Of a stretch of 64,000 nt of DNA, positions 44,582-52,226 are shown in pieces. The position numbers were made by a program, and so were the translations under genes. The notes under the pieces are model-generated. The model was not told the DNA's origin and ran no database searches. It was given only the letters and a program-made list of their open reading frames with translations. The first letter of the stretch is position 1, and every line of letters begins with the position of its first letter. Source of the DNA: Arthrobacter sp. EM1 (GTDB lineage Bacteria; Actinomycetota; Actinomycetes; Actinomycetales; Micrococcaceae); contig NZ_CP124836.1 of NCBI RefSeq assembly GCF_029964055.1, positions 1,054,001-1,118,000 on the forward strand. The letters run 5' to 3'.

Positions 44582-44587
44582 TATCCT
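44582..44587 (+). promoter_or_regulatory. Probable -10 element of aroG
   Basis: TATCCT lies 6 nt before GTG 44594, so transcription would start at or beside the start codon. The 11-mer AACTATCCTTA around it recurs at 53561-53571 before the DUF3040 gene. No good -35 is visible. Confidence 0.4.
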
Positions 44588-44593
44588 TAGAAG

Positions 44594-46027
44594 GTGACTG
44601 AGTTATCTGCGCCTTCGGCCTTTCCCCTGAACAGTTCCGCCAGTGGCTCGCCGCTGGCCGGCTCCGCCCTGACCAGCACCGCGCAGAGCGGTGCCGCCAA
44701 CTATCCCGGCCTGGACCACTGGCGGGAGCTGCCCGTTTCCCAACAGCCGAGCTGGTCGGATCAGGCCGTCTTCGAGGCTTCAGTCAAGGAACTCTCCGTC
44801 CTCCCGCCGCTAGTGTTCGCTGGCGAAGTGGACATCCTGCGCGAACGCCTCGCCGCAGCGGCGCAGGGCAAGGCGTTCCTGCTCCAAGGCGGCGACTGCG
44901 CCGAAACGTTTGAGGCCGCCACCGCTGACAAGATCAGTGCCCGCGTCCGCACCATCCTCCAGATGGCAGTCGTCCTCACCTACGGCGCCGCCATGCCGGT
45001 CATCAAAATGGGCCGGATGGCCGGGCAATTCGCCAAGCCGCGCTCATCCAATGATGAGACCCGCGACGGCGTCACGCTGCCGGCCTACCGGGGCGACATC
45101 GTCAACGGCTACGATTTCACGCCGGAATCCCGCGCCCACAACGCCGGCCGGATGCTGCAGGCCTACCACACCTCCGCTTCCACCCTGAACCTGATCCGGG
45201 CGTTCACCCAGGGCGGTTTCGCGGACCTGCGGCTGGTGCACCAGTGGAACAAGGGTTTTACCGAGAACCCCGCCCATGCCCGCTACGAGTCGCTGGCGCG
45301 GGACATTGACCGTGCCATCAAGTTCATGGCCTCCTGCGGCGCGGATTTCGAGGCGCTTAAGCGGGTGGAATTCTACGCCAGCCACGAAGCGCTGTTGCTC
45401 GACTACGAACGTGCCCTGACCCGGATCGACTCCCGCACCGGATTCCCGTACGACACCTCCGCGCACTTCCTTTGGATCGGTGAGCGCACCCGGGAACTGG
45501 ACAACGCGCACGTCGACTTCCTCTCGCGGGTGCGGAACCCGATTGGTGTGAAGCTTGGTCCCGGCACCTCCGGCGACGACGCTCTGCGCCTGATCGATAA
45601 GCTGGACCCGGACCGTGAACCCGGCCGCCTGACCTTTATTACCCGGATGGGCGCCGGCAACATCCGGGCGAAGCTCCCGCCGCTCGTGGAGCGGGTCACC
45701 GCTTCCGGCGCACAGGTCCTCTGGGTGACCGATCCGATGCACGGCAACACGGTCACCTCACCAAACGGCTACAAAACCCGGAACTTCGATGACGTTATCG
45801 ATGAGGTGCGCGGCTTCTTCGAGGTACACGACGCGCTCGGCACGGTCCCTGGCGGCCTGCATGTGGAGATGACCGGCGACGACGTGGCTGAGTGCCTCGG
45901 CGGAGCAGACCCGGTCGACCAGGAGGCCTTCCTAGACCGGTATGAATCGGTCTGCGATCCACGCCTGAACCACATGCAGTCGCTCGAAATGGCCTTCCTG
46001 GTGGCCGGAGCCCTGTCCAAGCGTTAA
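44594..46027 (+). CDS. aroG: DAHP synthase, class II
   Basis: This is the first enzyme of aromatic amino acid synthesis, joining PEP and erythrose 4-phosphate. The 477-residue length and motifs FLLQGGDCAETF, RMAGQFAKPRSS, GEMTG-like EMTGDDVAECLGG, and VTDPMHGNT are those of plant-like class II enzymes, whose mycobacterial counterpart forms a complex with chorismate mutase. The GTG start has no ribosome binding site at normal distance, so the mRNA may be leaderless. A terminator follows. Confidence 0.95.
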   Translation: MTELSAPSAFPLNSSASGSPLAGSALTSTAQSGAANYPGLDHWRELPVSQQPSWSDQAVFEASVKELSVLPPLVFAGEVDILRERLAAAAQGKAFLLQGGDCAETFEAATADKISARVRTILQMAVVLTYGAAMPVIKMGRMAGQFAKPRSSNDETRDGVTLPAYRGDIVNGYDFTPESRAHNAGRMLQAYHTSASTLNLIRAFTQGGFADLRLVHQWNKGFTENPAHARYESLARDIDRAIKFMASCGADFEALKRVEFYASHEALLLDYERALTRIDSRTGFPYDTSAHFLWIGERTRELDNAHVDFLSRVRNPIGVKLGPGTSGDDALRLIDKLDPDREPGRLTFITRMGAGNIRAKLPPLVERVTASGAQVLWVTDPMHGNTVTSPNGYKTRNFDDVIDEVRGFFEVHDALGTVPGGLHVEMTGDDVAECLGGADPVDQEAFLDRYESVCDPRLNHMQSLEMAFLVAGALSKR

Positions 46028-46068
46028 ACCGGGAGTTCCGGCACTAATCCGGAACGCTCCTCAGTGGG

Positions 46069-46106
46069 AAAAGCTCCGCCGGCTGGTTCAGCCGGGCGGA
46101 GCTTTT
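46069..46106. terminator. Bidirectional terminator between aroG and the Ser/Thr kinase gene
   Basis: AAAAGCTCCGCC pairs with GGCGGAGCTTTT, with an inner GGCTG/CAGCC stem and a single bulge, between converging genes. Confidence 0.85.
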
Positions 46107-46156
46107 CTGCAGCTCGGGCCGCAGCCGGCGGCACTGACGTAGGCCAAGCCCCCGGG

Positions 46157-48268
46157 TCACACCACAGTAAGCGTAATGGTCGAGCCTTCCGGAACCCCCG
46201 TGTTCACCGGATCCTGGGCACGGACCGTGCCGAAGAACCCGCCGAGGATGTTGTCAACCTTGACCTTAAAGCCAAGCTGCTCCAAGGCTTTTTGGGCTTC
46301 CGCGGCCTGTTTCCCGATGAAACTGGGTACCTGGACCAGCTTGGGGCCCTTGGAAACGGTAAGCGTCACGGTCCCGCCCTTGGTCAGGTTGCCGGAAGGC
46401 GGGTCCTGCGACACCACGGCGCCCTTTGGCACTGCCCGATCGAAGACGGGATCGGGCGCCACCGCGGCTTTCAGGCCGGCGGCCTCGATGGCCTTGACCG
46501 CGTCGCCCTGCTGCTGCCCGCGCACGTCCGGCACCGGAATGGGCTGCGGCCCCTTGGAGACGGTGAGATCCACCGGAGTGCCGTGGCGCACCGGGTTGCC
46601 GCTGCGCGGCGCCTGTGCCAGGACAGTGCCGGCGGGCGCGGTTTCATCGTACGTTTCGCCGATCTGTCCCAGCGCCATGCCCGCGCCGTTGAGGGAGGTC
46701 TTGGCCTCTTCCAGGGATTTGCCGGTCAGCTGGGGCAGTGCGAACAGTTCGGCGCCTTTGGAGACTGCGAGTGAAACCGGCTGGAACTTACGGATGACTT
46801 CCCCCGCGGTGGGCGCGGATTCGACCACCAGTCCGGGGGCAACGTCGTCATCGAAGACGTCCCTGGTGCTGGACTGGAAGCCGGCCGTGCGGAGCAGTTG
46901 CTGGGCTTCGGCCACGGTCTTGTTCTTGAGCTGTGGAATCGTTCCGGGGGAGCCCGGGCCCATGCCAAAGAACCAGCCTGCCCCGCCCGCCAGCAGCGCA
47001 GCGAGAACCAGCAGCACGATCCACAACAGGCCGCGGCGGCTGGCGTTGCCGGCTCGCAGGCTCCGGACCGGCGTTGCCGCGGCTCGCTGGCGTGACCGAT
47101 CGTCGACGCGGTCCTGCTTGCGCTGTGCCCGTTTGCTGCCCGGAACCGGTGGCTCCGGTTCGGGATTGTTATCCTCCGGGTAAGTAGCTTCCTCCGGGGC
47201 GGAGAGCGGACCGTAGCCGGGGTGCCGCGGAGAGGCGGACATTACAGCGGTGGGGTGGTTGCCGCCGGCGATGAATTCCGTGGCGTGCTGGCCGGCCCCG
47301 ATGACTTCGGTGGCGCCGTTGCCGGGTATATGGTGCTGATCGCCGCCGGGTCCCGATGTGGCAGGGCCTGCTATCAGGGGGATCGCAGGGCGTGCCGCAG
47401 GGGGTTGCAGGTCGAGTTCGGCGTCGCTGAGGTTCCGCCGGATGTGGCGTAGCTCGGAGAGCAGGGCGGTTCCATCGACGGGCCGTTTGTCGGGGTCGTT
47501 GGCGGTGCACCACTGCACCAGTTCGTCGATTTCGGCAGCGAGTCCCGGCACCAGTTCGGAAGGGGCGCCAACTGCGGAGTTCACGTGCTGGTAGGCAACC
47601 TGGATCGGCACCTCGCCGTCGAATGGTTGTTGGCCGGTGATCATCTCGTAGAGCATGATGCCGACCGAGTAGATGTCACTGCGTGCATCGGACGGACGGC
47701 CGAGGACAAGTTCCGGGGACAGATACGCCACGGTTCCAATCAGCGCACCGGTGCTTGTCGACGTCGAAATAGCGCGGGCCAGTCCGAAGTCGCCGAGTTT
47801 GATTCGGCCATCGTCTGCGATCAACACATTCTCGGGTTTGATATCCCGGTGCAGAAGCCCCGCGTTGTGGGCTGCCCCGAGGCCCTCGACGACCGGGTCG
47901 ATCAGCGCGAGGGCGAGGCGCGGTGGCAAGGCGCCCTTGGTTTTGAGGACGTCGCGCAGGGTGTGGCCTTTGATGTACTCCATCACCAGGTAGGCCGCCC
48001 GGTCATCCTCGCCCTGGTCCAGGACGCCCACAACGTGCGGGTGCGAAAGCCGGGCGGCTGCCTTGGCCTCGCGGCCCAACCGGTCGAGGAATTGCGGGTC
48101 GCCGGCGAGGTGGGGGTGCAGCACCTTCAGGGCCACATCCCGCTCAAGCCGCTGGTCGGTGGCCACGTACACGGTGGACATGCCACCGCCGGCGAGCCTG
48201 GATTGAATCAGGTACCGGCCATCCACGAGGGTGCCAACTAGCGGGTCCGACGAGTATTCCTGCACCAT
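46157..48268 (-). CDS. PASTA-domain Ser/Thr protein kinase, PknL-like
   Basis: The 703-residue kinase has Lys48 in VALKVL, HRDIKPEN at 140-147, DFGLA at 160-164 with a Thr/Ser-rich activation loop, one membrane helix at about 413-434, and an outer part (441-703) of four PASTA repeats such as VPDVRGQQQGDAVKAIEAAGL. PASTA domains bind cell-wall fragments. It lies beside aroG and near an Rv2175c-like gene, as pknL does in M. tuberculosis. ATG 48268 is annotated, but GTG 48265 may be the real start because TAGGAT at 48272-48277 would place the transcript start there. Confidence 0.93.
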   Translation of the reverse strand: MVQEYSSDPLVGTLVDGRYLIQSRLAGGGMSTVYVATDQRLERDVALKVLHPHLAGDPQFLDRLGREAKAAARLSHPHVVGVLDQGEDDRAAYLVMEYIKGHTLRDVLKTKGALPPRLALALIDPVVEGLGAAHNAGLLHRDIKPENVLIADDGRIKLGDFGLARAISTSTSTGALIGTVAYLSPELVLGRPSDARSDIYSVGIMLYEMITGQQPFDGEVPIQVAYQHVNSAVGAPSELVPGLAAEIDELVQWCTANDPDKRPVDGTALLSELRHIRRNLSDAELDLQPPAARPAIPLIAGPATSGPGGDQHHIPGNGATEVIGAGQHATEFIAGGNHPTAVMSASPRHPGYGPLSAPEEATYPEDNNPEPEPPVPGSKRAQRKQDRVDDRSRQRAAATPVRSLRAGNASRRGLLWIVLLVLAALLAGGAGWFFGMGPGSPGTIPQLKNKTVAEAQQLLRTAGFQSSTRDVFDDDVAPGLVVESAPTAGEVIRKFQPVSLAVSKGAELFALPQLTGKSLEEAKTSLNGAGMALGQIGETYDETAPAGTVLAQAPRSGNPVRHGTPVDLTVSKGPQPIPVPDVRGQQQGDAVKAIEAAGLKAAVAPDPVFDRAVPKGAVVSQDPPSGNLTKGGTVTLTVSKGPKLVQVPSFIGKQAAEAQKALEQLGFKVKVDNILGGFFGTVRAQDPVNTGVPEGSTITLTVV

Positions 48269-48271
48269 ACG

Positions 48272-48277
48272 ATCCTA
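48272..48277 (-). promoter_or_regulatory. Probable -10 element of the kinase gene
   Basis: TAGGAT on the minus strand ends 6 nt before GTG 48265 and 3 nt before ATG 48268. This is consistent with a leaderless kinase mRNA starting at the GTG. Confidence 0.4.
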
Positions 48278-48291
48278 ATCGCTGCACGGAA

Positions 48292-48324
48292 ACGGGCCCG
48301 GATCAACATGCGATCCGGACCCGT
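48292..48324 (-). terminator. Hairpin after the LysM/transglycosylase gene
   Basis: ACGGGCCCGGATC and GATCCGGACCCGT pair with one mismatch around a 7-nt loop, 64 nt past the stop of the leftward gene. Only a short T-run (GTTTCC) follows. Confidence 0.55.
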
Positions 48325-48387
48325 ATCGTTATCCGCCCGAGGCCGGGCCAAGCGGCTGAATGCCGCGGCCCCGCCATGCCCGGGCTC

Positions 48388-49779
48388 CTAGCCGAAGGTT
48401 TTCTGCAGCGACTTGATGGATGCCACGTAGCGCTTGGTGTCGTCGTACATGCCGTACTTGCTGACAGAGTACTGGCCCTGGTAATACCCGGCGATGGCCG
48501 TGTCCAGGTCCGGGCTCGAACGGATCAGCTGGCGGATGATGGCGACGCCGGCCGTCGCGTTGTCGTAAGGGTCCAACAGGTTGAGCCGGCGTCCCACCAG
48601 GTCCGAAGCCCACTCGCCAGACGACGGAATGACCTGCATGGTGCCTATGGCATTGGCGGGGGAGACCGAGCGGTGGTCGAAGCTGGATTCCTGGAAGGCG
48701 AAGGCCATCGCCAGCGAGGGATCGACGCCCATCCGCCGCGCTGTGTCGGCCACGATGGATTTCATCTGTTCGCGGCTGGGGACGGGCGAGGCGTTGAGCA
48801 GGGCCTTGTTCGCGTTGGCGGAGCTCACGACGGCGGCCGGGTAAGTGAAGCCGAGAAAGCTGCCCGGGACGAGGGGCGTAACGGTGGCGGCCGGCGGGGT
48901 GGCAGCCGGGGCGACGGAGGACGGCGTGCTCGGCGAGCCCGTGAGGGCGAGCTTCTGGCCAGGGTAGATGATGCTGCTCATCGTCAGGCGGTTGGCGGAA
49001 AGGATATCGGCGAGCTTGACGCCGTTCCTGGCCGCGATGGCGGAGAGCGTGTCGCCGGATTTGATGGTGTATGAAGCCGAGGCGGGCGCAGCCGGCGCCG
49101 GAGCAGGGGCCGCCGGGGCGGGGGCGGGGGCTGAGGGGGCCGGTGCCGCAGCGCCGCCGCCGATCTTGATCTGCTGGCCCGGGTAGATAATTGAGCCCAT
49201 GTTCAGTCCGTTCCAGCCCAGGACCTCGGAGAGCTTGACGCCGTGGCGGGCTGCAATGGCGCTGAGGGTGTCGCCGGACTTCACCGTGTAGGCGCTGCCG
49301 GCGGCGGCCGAGGGCGCCGGCGCAGCTGGTGCTGCGGGGGCGGGAGCCTCGCCCGAGCCGCCGAGCTTGATCTTCTGGCCGGGGTAGATGATGGTGTTCG
49401 ACTGCAGCCCGTTCAGCTTCAGAATGGCGTAGGTATCCAGGCCGAACTTGCCGGCGATTCCGCTGATCGTGTCACCGCGGGCAATTGTGTACTCCGCCGG
49501 GGCGGAAACCTGGGCCGGCCGGAACGCTGCGGGCACGGCCGCCGGCACAAAACCGGCAGGGATCAACGCGGAACTCAGCGACCGGACGGTCTGTCCCTGG
49601 GCCTGGGCTTGAATGGCCGCAGCAAGTGTGGCCGGGATGACACGGGGACGCGACTCCGCTGCGGCCGGCTGGGCGATGGCCAGGGAAGACAGCACGACGG
49701 CGGGAAGGGCAGCCGTCGTGGCGGCAATCATCGGCAGGCGGGGCCTCGCGTTTGTTTTCGGCGAACGTGACGTCGTCAT
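48388..49779 (-). CDS. Secreted LysM-repeat lytic transglycosylase
   Basis: The 463-residue exported protein has a signal peptide (residues 1-41, ending AQPAAA-E), three LysM domains at about 96-139, 163-206 and 236-279 separated by Pro/Ala linkers, and a C-terminal SLT-type lysozyme-like domain (335-463) with catalytic Glu364 in AFQESSFD and AIGTMQVIPSS. It would bind and cleave peptidoglycan in growth or division. A seven-unit 9-bp repeat array lies 46-108 nt upstream. Confidence 0.93.
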   Translation of the reverse strand: MTTSRSPKTNARPRLPMIAATTAALPAVVLSSLAIAQPAAAESRPRVIPATLAAAIQAQAQGQTVRSLSSALIPAGFVPAAVPAAFRPAQVSAPAEYTIARGDTISGIAGKFGLDTYAILKLNGLQSNTIIYPGQKIKLGGSGEAPAPAAPAAPAPSAAAGSAYTVKSGDTLSAIAARHGVKLSEVLGWNGLNMGSIIYPGQQIKIGGGAAAPAPSAPAPAPAAPAPAPAAPASASYTIKSGDTLSAIAARNGVKLADILSANRLTMSSIIYPGQKLALTGSPSTPSSVAPAATPPAATVTPLVPGSFLGFTYPAAVVSSANANKALLNASPVPSREQMKSIVADTARRMGVDPSLAMAFAFQESSFDHRSVSPANAIGTMQVIPSSGEWASDLVGRRLNLLDPYDNATAGVAIIRQLIRSSPDLDTAIAGYYQGQYSVSKYGMYDDTKRYVASIKSLQKTFG

Positions 49780-49824
49780 AGGAAAGGTCCTCTTCTTAGC
49801 GGCGACCGCTGCGGTCTACCCGGC

Positions 49825-49887
49825 GTTACTGGTGTTACCAGTGTGACTCATGTTAATACTGTTACAAATGTGATCTATGTGAATATC
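49825..49887 (-). promoter_or_regulatory. Seven-unit 9-bp direct repeat array (MtrA-like operator candidate)
   Basis: On the + strand GTTAC, GTTAC, GTGAC, GTTAA, GTTAC, GTGAT and GTGAA start at 49825, 49834, 49843, 49852, 49861, 49870 and 49879, exactly 9 bp apart. On the gene's own strand this reads GTAAC-N4-GTAAC and so on. Direct GTAAC/GTCAC repeats at this period are the known form of MtrA response-regulator sites that control cell-wall hydrolase genes. MtrA itself is not in the window. Confidence 0.65.
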
Positions 49888-50057
49888 TCACGACTTGCGA
49901 TTTAGTACAAGAACAGTTTGATATTCCGCAAACAAGTCATTCTGGAGTGTCGGCGAGGGCTCCCGCGGCTCCAGCGGATATGTTGAACGGTGCCGCGGGG
50001 GATCGTCCGGCGGGCGCCGACTAGGCGCAGAGGCCGCCGGCATGGCAATCTTGATCC

Positions 50058-50411
50058 GTGAGCAATGTAGAAAGCCTTGTGGGCGAATGGCTGCCCCTGC
50101 CCGATGTCGCACAGCTTCTGAATATGTCAATTACCAAGGTGCATGCGCTCCTTGACGAACGTGCAGTGGCGGCATTGCGGGTCGGTGAACGCCGGATACG
50201 CTGCGTTCCTGCAGAATTCATCCAGGACGGCCACGCCGTCGAGAGCCTTAAGGGAACGATTGTCGTTCTGGCTGACGCCGGTTATTCCGACGAGGAACTT
50301 ATTACCTGGCTGTTTACGCCGGACGAATCCCTGCGCGGCCGGCCCATCGATGCACTGCGCGAGGGCCGCAAGACGGAAATCCGGCGCCGGGCGCAGTCCC
50401 TGGCCTGGTAG
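50058..50411 (+). CDS. Small DNA-binding protein, Rv2175c-like
   Basis: The 117-residue protein has an N-terminal helix-turn-helix (WLPLPDVAQLLNMSITKVHA) and a basic C-terminus. It matches the Rv2175c type, whose mycobacterial member is a DNA-binding substrate of the PknL kinase. Here the PASTA kinase is two genes away, on the other strand. GTG 50058 has no strong ribosome binding site, so a leaderless start is possible. A very strong terminator follows. The DNA target is unknown. Confidence 0.87.
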   Translation: MSNVESLVGEWLPLPDVAQLLNMSITKVHALLDERAVAALRVGERRIRCVPAEFIQDGHAVESLKGTIVVLADAGYSDEELITWLFTPDESLRGRPIDALREGRKTEIRRRAQSLAW

Positions 50412-50450
50412 CCGCTGGTTTCTGCCGCGCGGACACCAATTGTCGTTAAG

Positions 50451-50502
50451 CAACGACGCGGGCCTTGCACCTCAAAGATGAGGTGCAAGGCCCGCGTCGT
50501 TG
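50451..50502. terminator. Bidirectional terminator with a 23-bp perfect stem
   Basis: The stem runs from CAACGACGCGGGCCTTGC on through 50473 and pairs without mismatch with 50480-50502, with loop AAAGAT, between the converging Rv2175c-like and polyprenyl synthase genes. Confidence 0.88.
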
Positions 50503-50527
50503 GTGCTGTTGCAGGACAGCCCGGCGC

Positions 50528-51622
50528 TTAGGCTGCGCGGCTGACTGCGGCCTCGGCCAGTTTCCTGAGCGCAGTTTTCGGCAACTCCTCCAGCTGCAGG
50601 ACATCCAACGCGGCAAACGCCGCCTGCCCGAATTCCTCGATGAGCACCTCCGTGGCCTGGAGCGCGCCGCTGTCCGTGATAATACGGCGGATTTCGTCGA
50701 CGTCGTTTTCGTCCAGTCCGGGGCTGCCGAGCCTCGAGTCGATGAACGCAGATTCGGCCGGGCCGGCCAGATCCAGGGCAAACGCGATCAACACGGTCCG
50801 TTTACCTTCGCGGAGGTCGTCTCCGGCCGGTTTTCCGGTGGTCACCGGATCCCCGAAGACTCCCAGGACGTCGTCGCGAAGCTGGAAGGCCTCGCCCAGC
50901 GGGAGGGCAAACGCCGAATAGCCACGGAGCAGTTCGTCTCCAGCGCCGGCCAGTGCCCCGCCCAACGCCAGCGGATGTTCCGTGGAGTACTTGGCCGACT
51001 TGAAGCGGATGATGGACTTCGCCCTGCTGACCGCTCCGGCCCGGTCCCGCCTGGGCCCGGCTACTTCCTCGAGGATGTCCAGGTACTGGCCCGCCATCAC
51101 CTCGGAGCGCATCAGGTTGAAAATCAGCCGTGCCCGGCTTCCAGCGGCCGCGCTTTGCCCGATCTCGGTAAACGATTCCTCGCTGAAGGACAGGCACAGG
51201 TCTCCGGTCAGAATAGCGGCGGCATGCCCGAACCGTTCGCTGTCCAGCGCCCAGCCCTGGGTCTCGTGTAATTCCCTGAAGCGCCGGTGCACGCTGGGAC
51301 CGCCCCTGCGGGTGTCCGAGCGGTCAATGATGTCATCGTGGATCAGGGCCGCGGCCTGGAAAAGCTCCAGCGCCGCACCGGCCGTCACCACATCGGAGGA
51401 TCCGGCGCCGCCGCCGGCACCCCGCCAGCCCCAGTAGCACATCAGCGCCCGGAGGCGCTTTCCGCCGGTGACAAGGTTCGAGATGGATCCCATCAGCGGA
51501 TCTATGTCCGGCGAGATCGAGGACATCAATGACTGCCGGGTGGTCAGGAAATCCGTGAGTTTCCCGGCAACGGCGGCGACATACGCGGCCTGTTCCAGGC
51601 GCAACTGTTCAATGAGGGTCAC
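50528..51622 (-). CDS. Polyprenyl (geranylgeranyl-type) diphosphate synthase
   Basis: The 364-residue trans-isoprenyl synthase has both Asp-rich motifs: DDIID at about residue 96 and DDVLGVFGD near residue 250, with GKPAGDDLREGKRT. It would extend allylic diphosphates with isopentenyl diphosphate for carotenoid, quinone or wall lipid precursors. Residues before the first motif (ALELFQAAALIH) set chain length, but I cannot fix it. The ATG overlaps the lipoprotein stop by 4 nt, so the two are coupled. Confidence 0.92.
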   Translation of the reverse strand: MTLIEQLRLEQAAYVAAVAGKLTDFLTTRQSLMSSISPDIDPLMGSISNLVTGGKRLRALMCYWGWRGAGGGAGSSDVVTAGAALELFQAAALIHDDIIDRSDTRRGGPSVHRRFRELHETQGWALDSERFGHAAAILTGDLCLSFSEESFTEIGQSAAAGSRARLIFNLMRSEVMAGQYLDILEEVAGPRRDRAGAVSRAKSIIRFKSAKYSTEHPLALGGALAGAGDELLRGYSAFALPLGEAFQLRDDVLGVFGDPVTTGKPAGDDLREGKRTVLIAFALDLAGPAESAFIDSRLGSPGLDENDVDEIRRIITDSGALQATEVLIEEFGQAAFAALDVLQLEELPKTALRKLAEAAVSRAA

Positions 51623-52152
51623 TTGACGGACTCGGGGGCGACATTCGCGCCAATGGTGAACGTGGAGATACCGGCGGCTTCGATCACCGAAATGTTGACA
51701 GTTTCGCTGTCATTGCGCAGGAAGTCCTTCGACGGGACGGTACCGACGGATTCTCCCGGAACGGCCTGGAAGCCCTGGGCAGCCAGCACTGTTGTGTAAA
51801 ACGCCAGCACTTCGGCCGACGGAGCGGAGATGCTTCCGACCAGGGCGACCGTGGCCGGGGTTATGGTCTTGTCAAAGCTGCTGGAGACGACTTTCGCGCC
51901 GGGCATCACCGGCAGGAGCTTCGCCGGGAACCCGGGAACCATGGCGCCAACGGTGGCCGAGGTGCCGGGTGCTGCCGGCGGGCTGGTCGAGGCTGTGGCG
52001 GAGGGCTGGGCGGCGGTCGGCGCGGCCGAGGCCGACGCGGAGCCCGGGGCTGTGCCCCCTTGGTCGGCGGGCGTGCAGGCGGCCAGGGCCAACAGCGTGC
52101 CCGCCGCCGCAACGGCTACCGCAGCGCGTCTGCGCTCTCGAAATTCCTTCAC
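51619..52152 (-). CDS. Small lipoprotein of unknown function
   Basis: The 177-residue product has a lipoprotein signal (RRRAAVAVAAAGTLLALAAC, lipobox LAAC, Cys at about 26), a Ser/Thr/Ala/Pro-rich linker and a 90-residue outer domain (MVPGFPAKLLPVMPGAKVVS to the end). I do not recognise the fold. A strong AGGAGG lies 9 nt before GTG 52152. It leads polyprenyl synthase, which overlaps it by 4 nt. In mycobacteria a lipoprotein gene (lppM) is also nearby, but homology was not tested. Confidence 0.82.
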   Translation of the reverse strand: MKEFRERRRAAVAVAAAGTLLALAACTPADQGGTAPGSASASAAPTAAQPSATASTSPPAAPGTSATVGAMVPGFPAKLLPVMPGAKVVSSSFDKTITPATVALVGSISAPSAEVLAFYTTVLAAQGFQAVPGESVGTVPSKDFLRNDSETVNISVIEAAGISTFTIGANVAPESVK

Positions 52153-52213
52153 AGGGACTTTCCTCCTGGTGTTGACGCCGGATGCAGCTTCCAGTTTAGT
52201 CAGTCCCCGGGCA

Positions 52214-52219
52214 TAGGAT
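52214..52219 (+). promoter_or_regulatory. Probable -10 element of dinB
   Basis: TAGGAT lies 7 nt before GTG 52227, giving a possible leaderless start. No clear SOS (LexA) box is visible in the 74-nt gap. Confidence 0.35.
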
Positions 52220-52226
52220 TGAAGTC

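Noticed and set aside
49081..49360. Repeated Ala/Pro codon runs in the LysM gene as DNA repeats or CRISPR
   Set aside because: They are in-frame linker codons between LysM domains, with no spacer/repeat structure.
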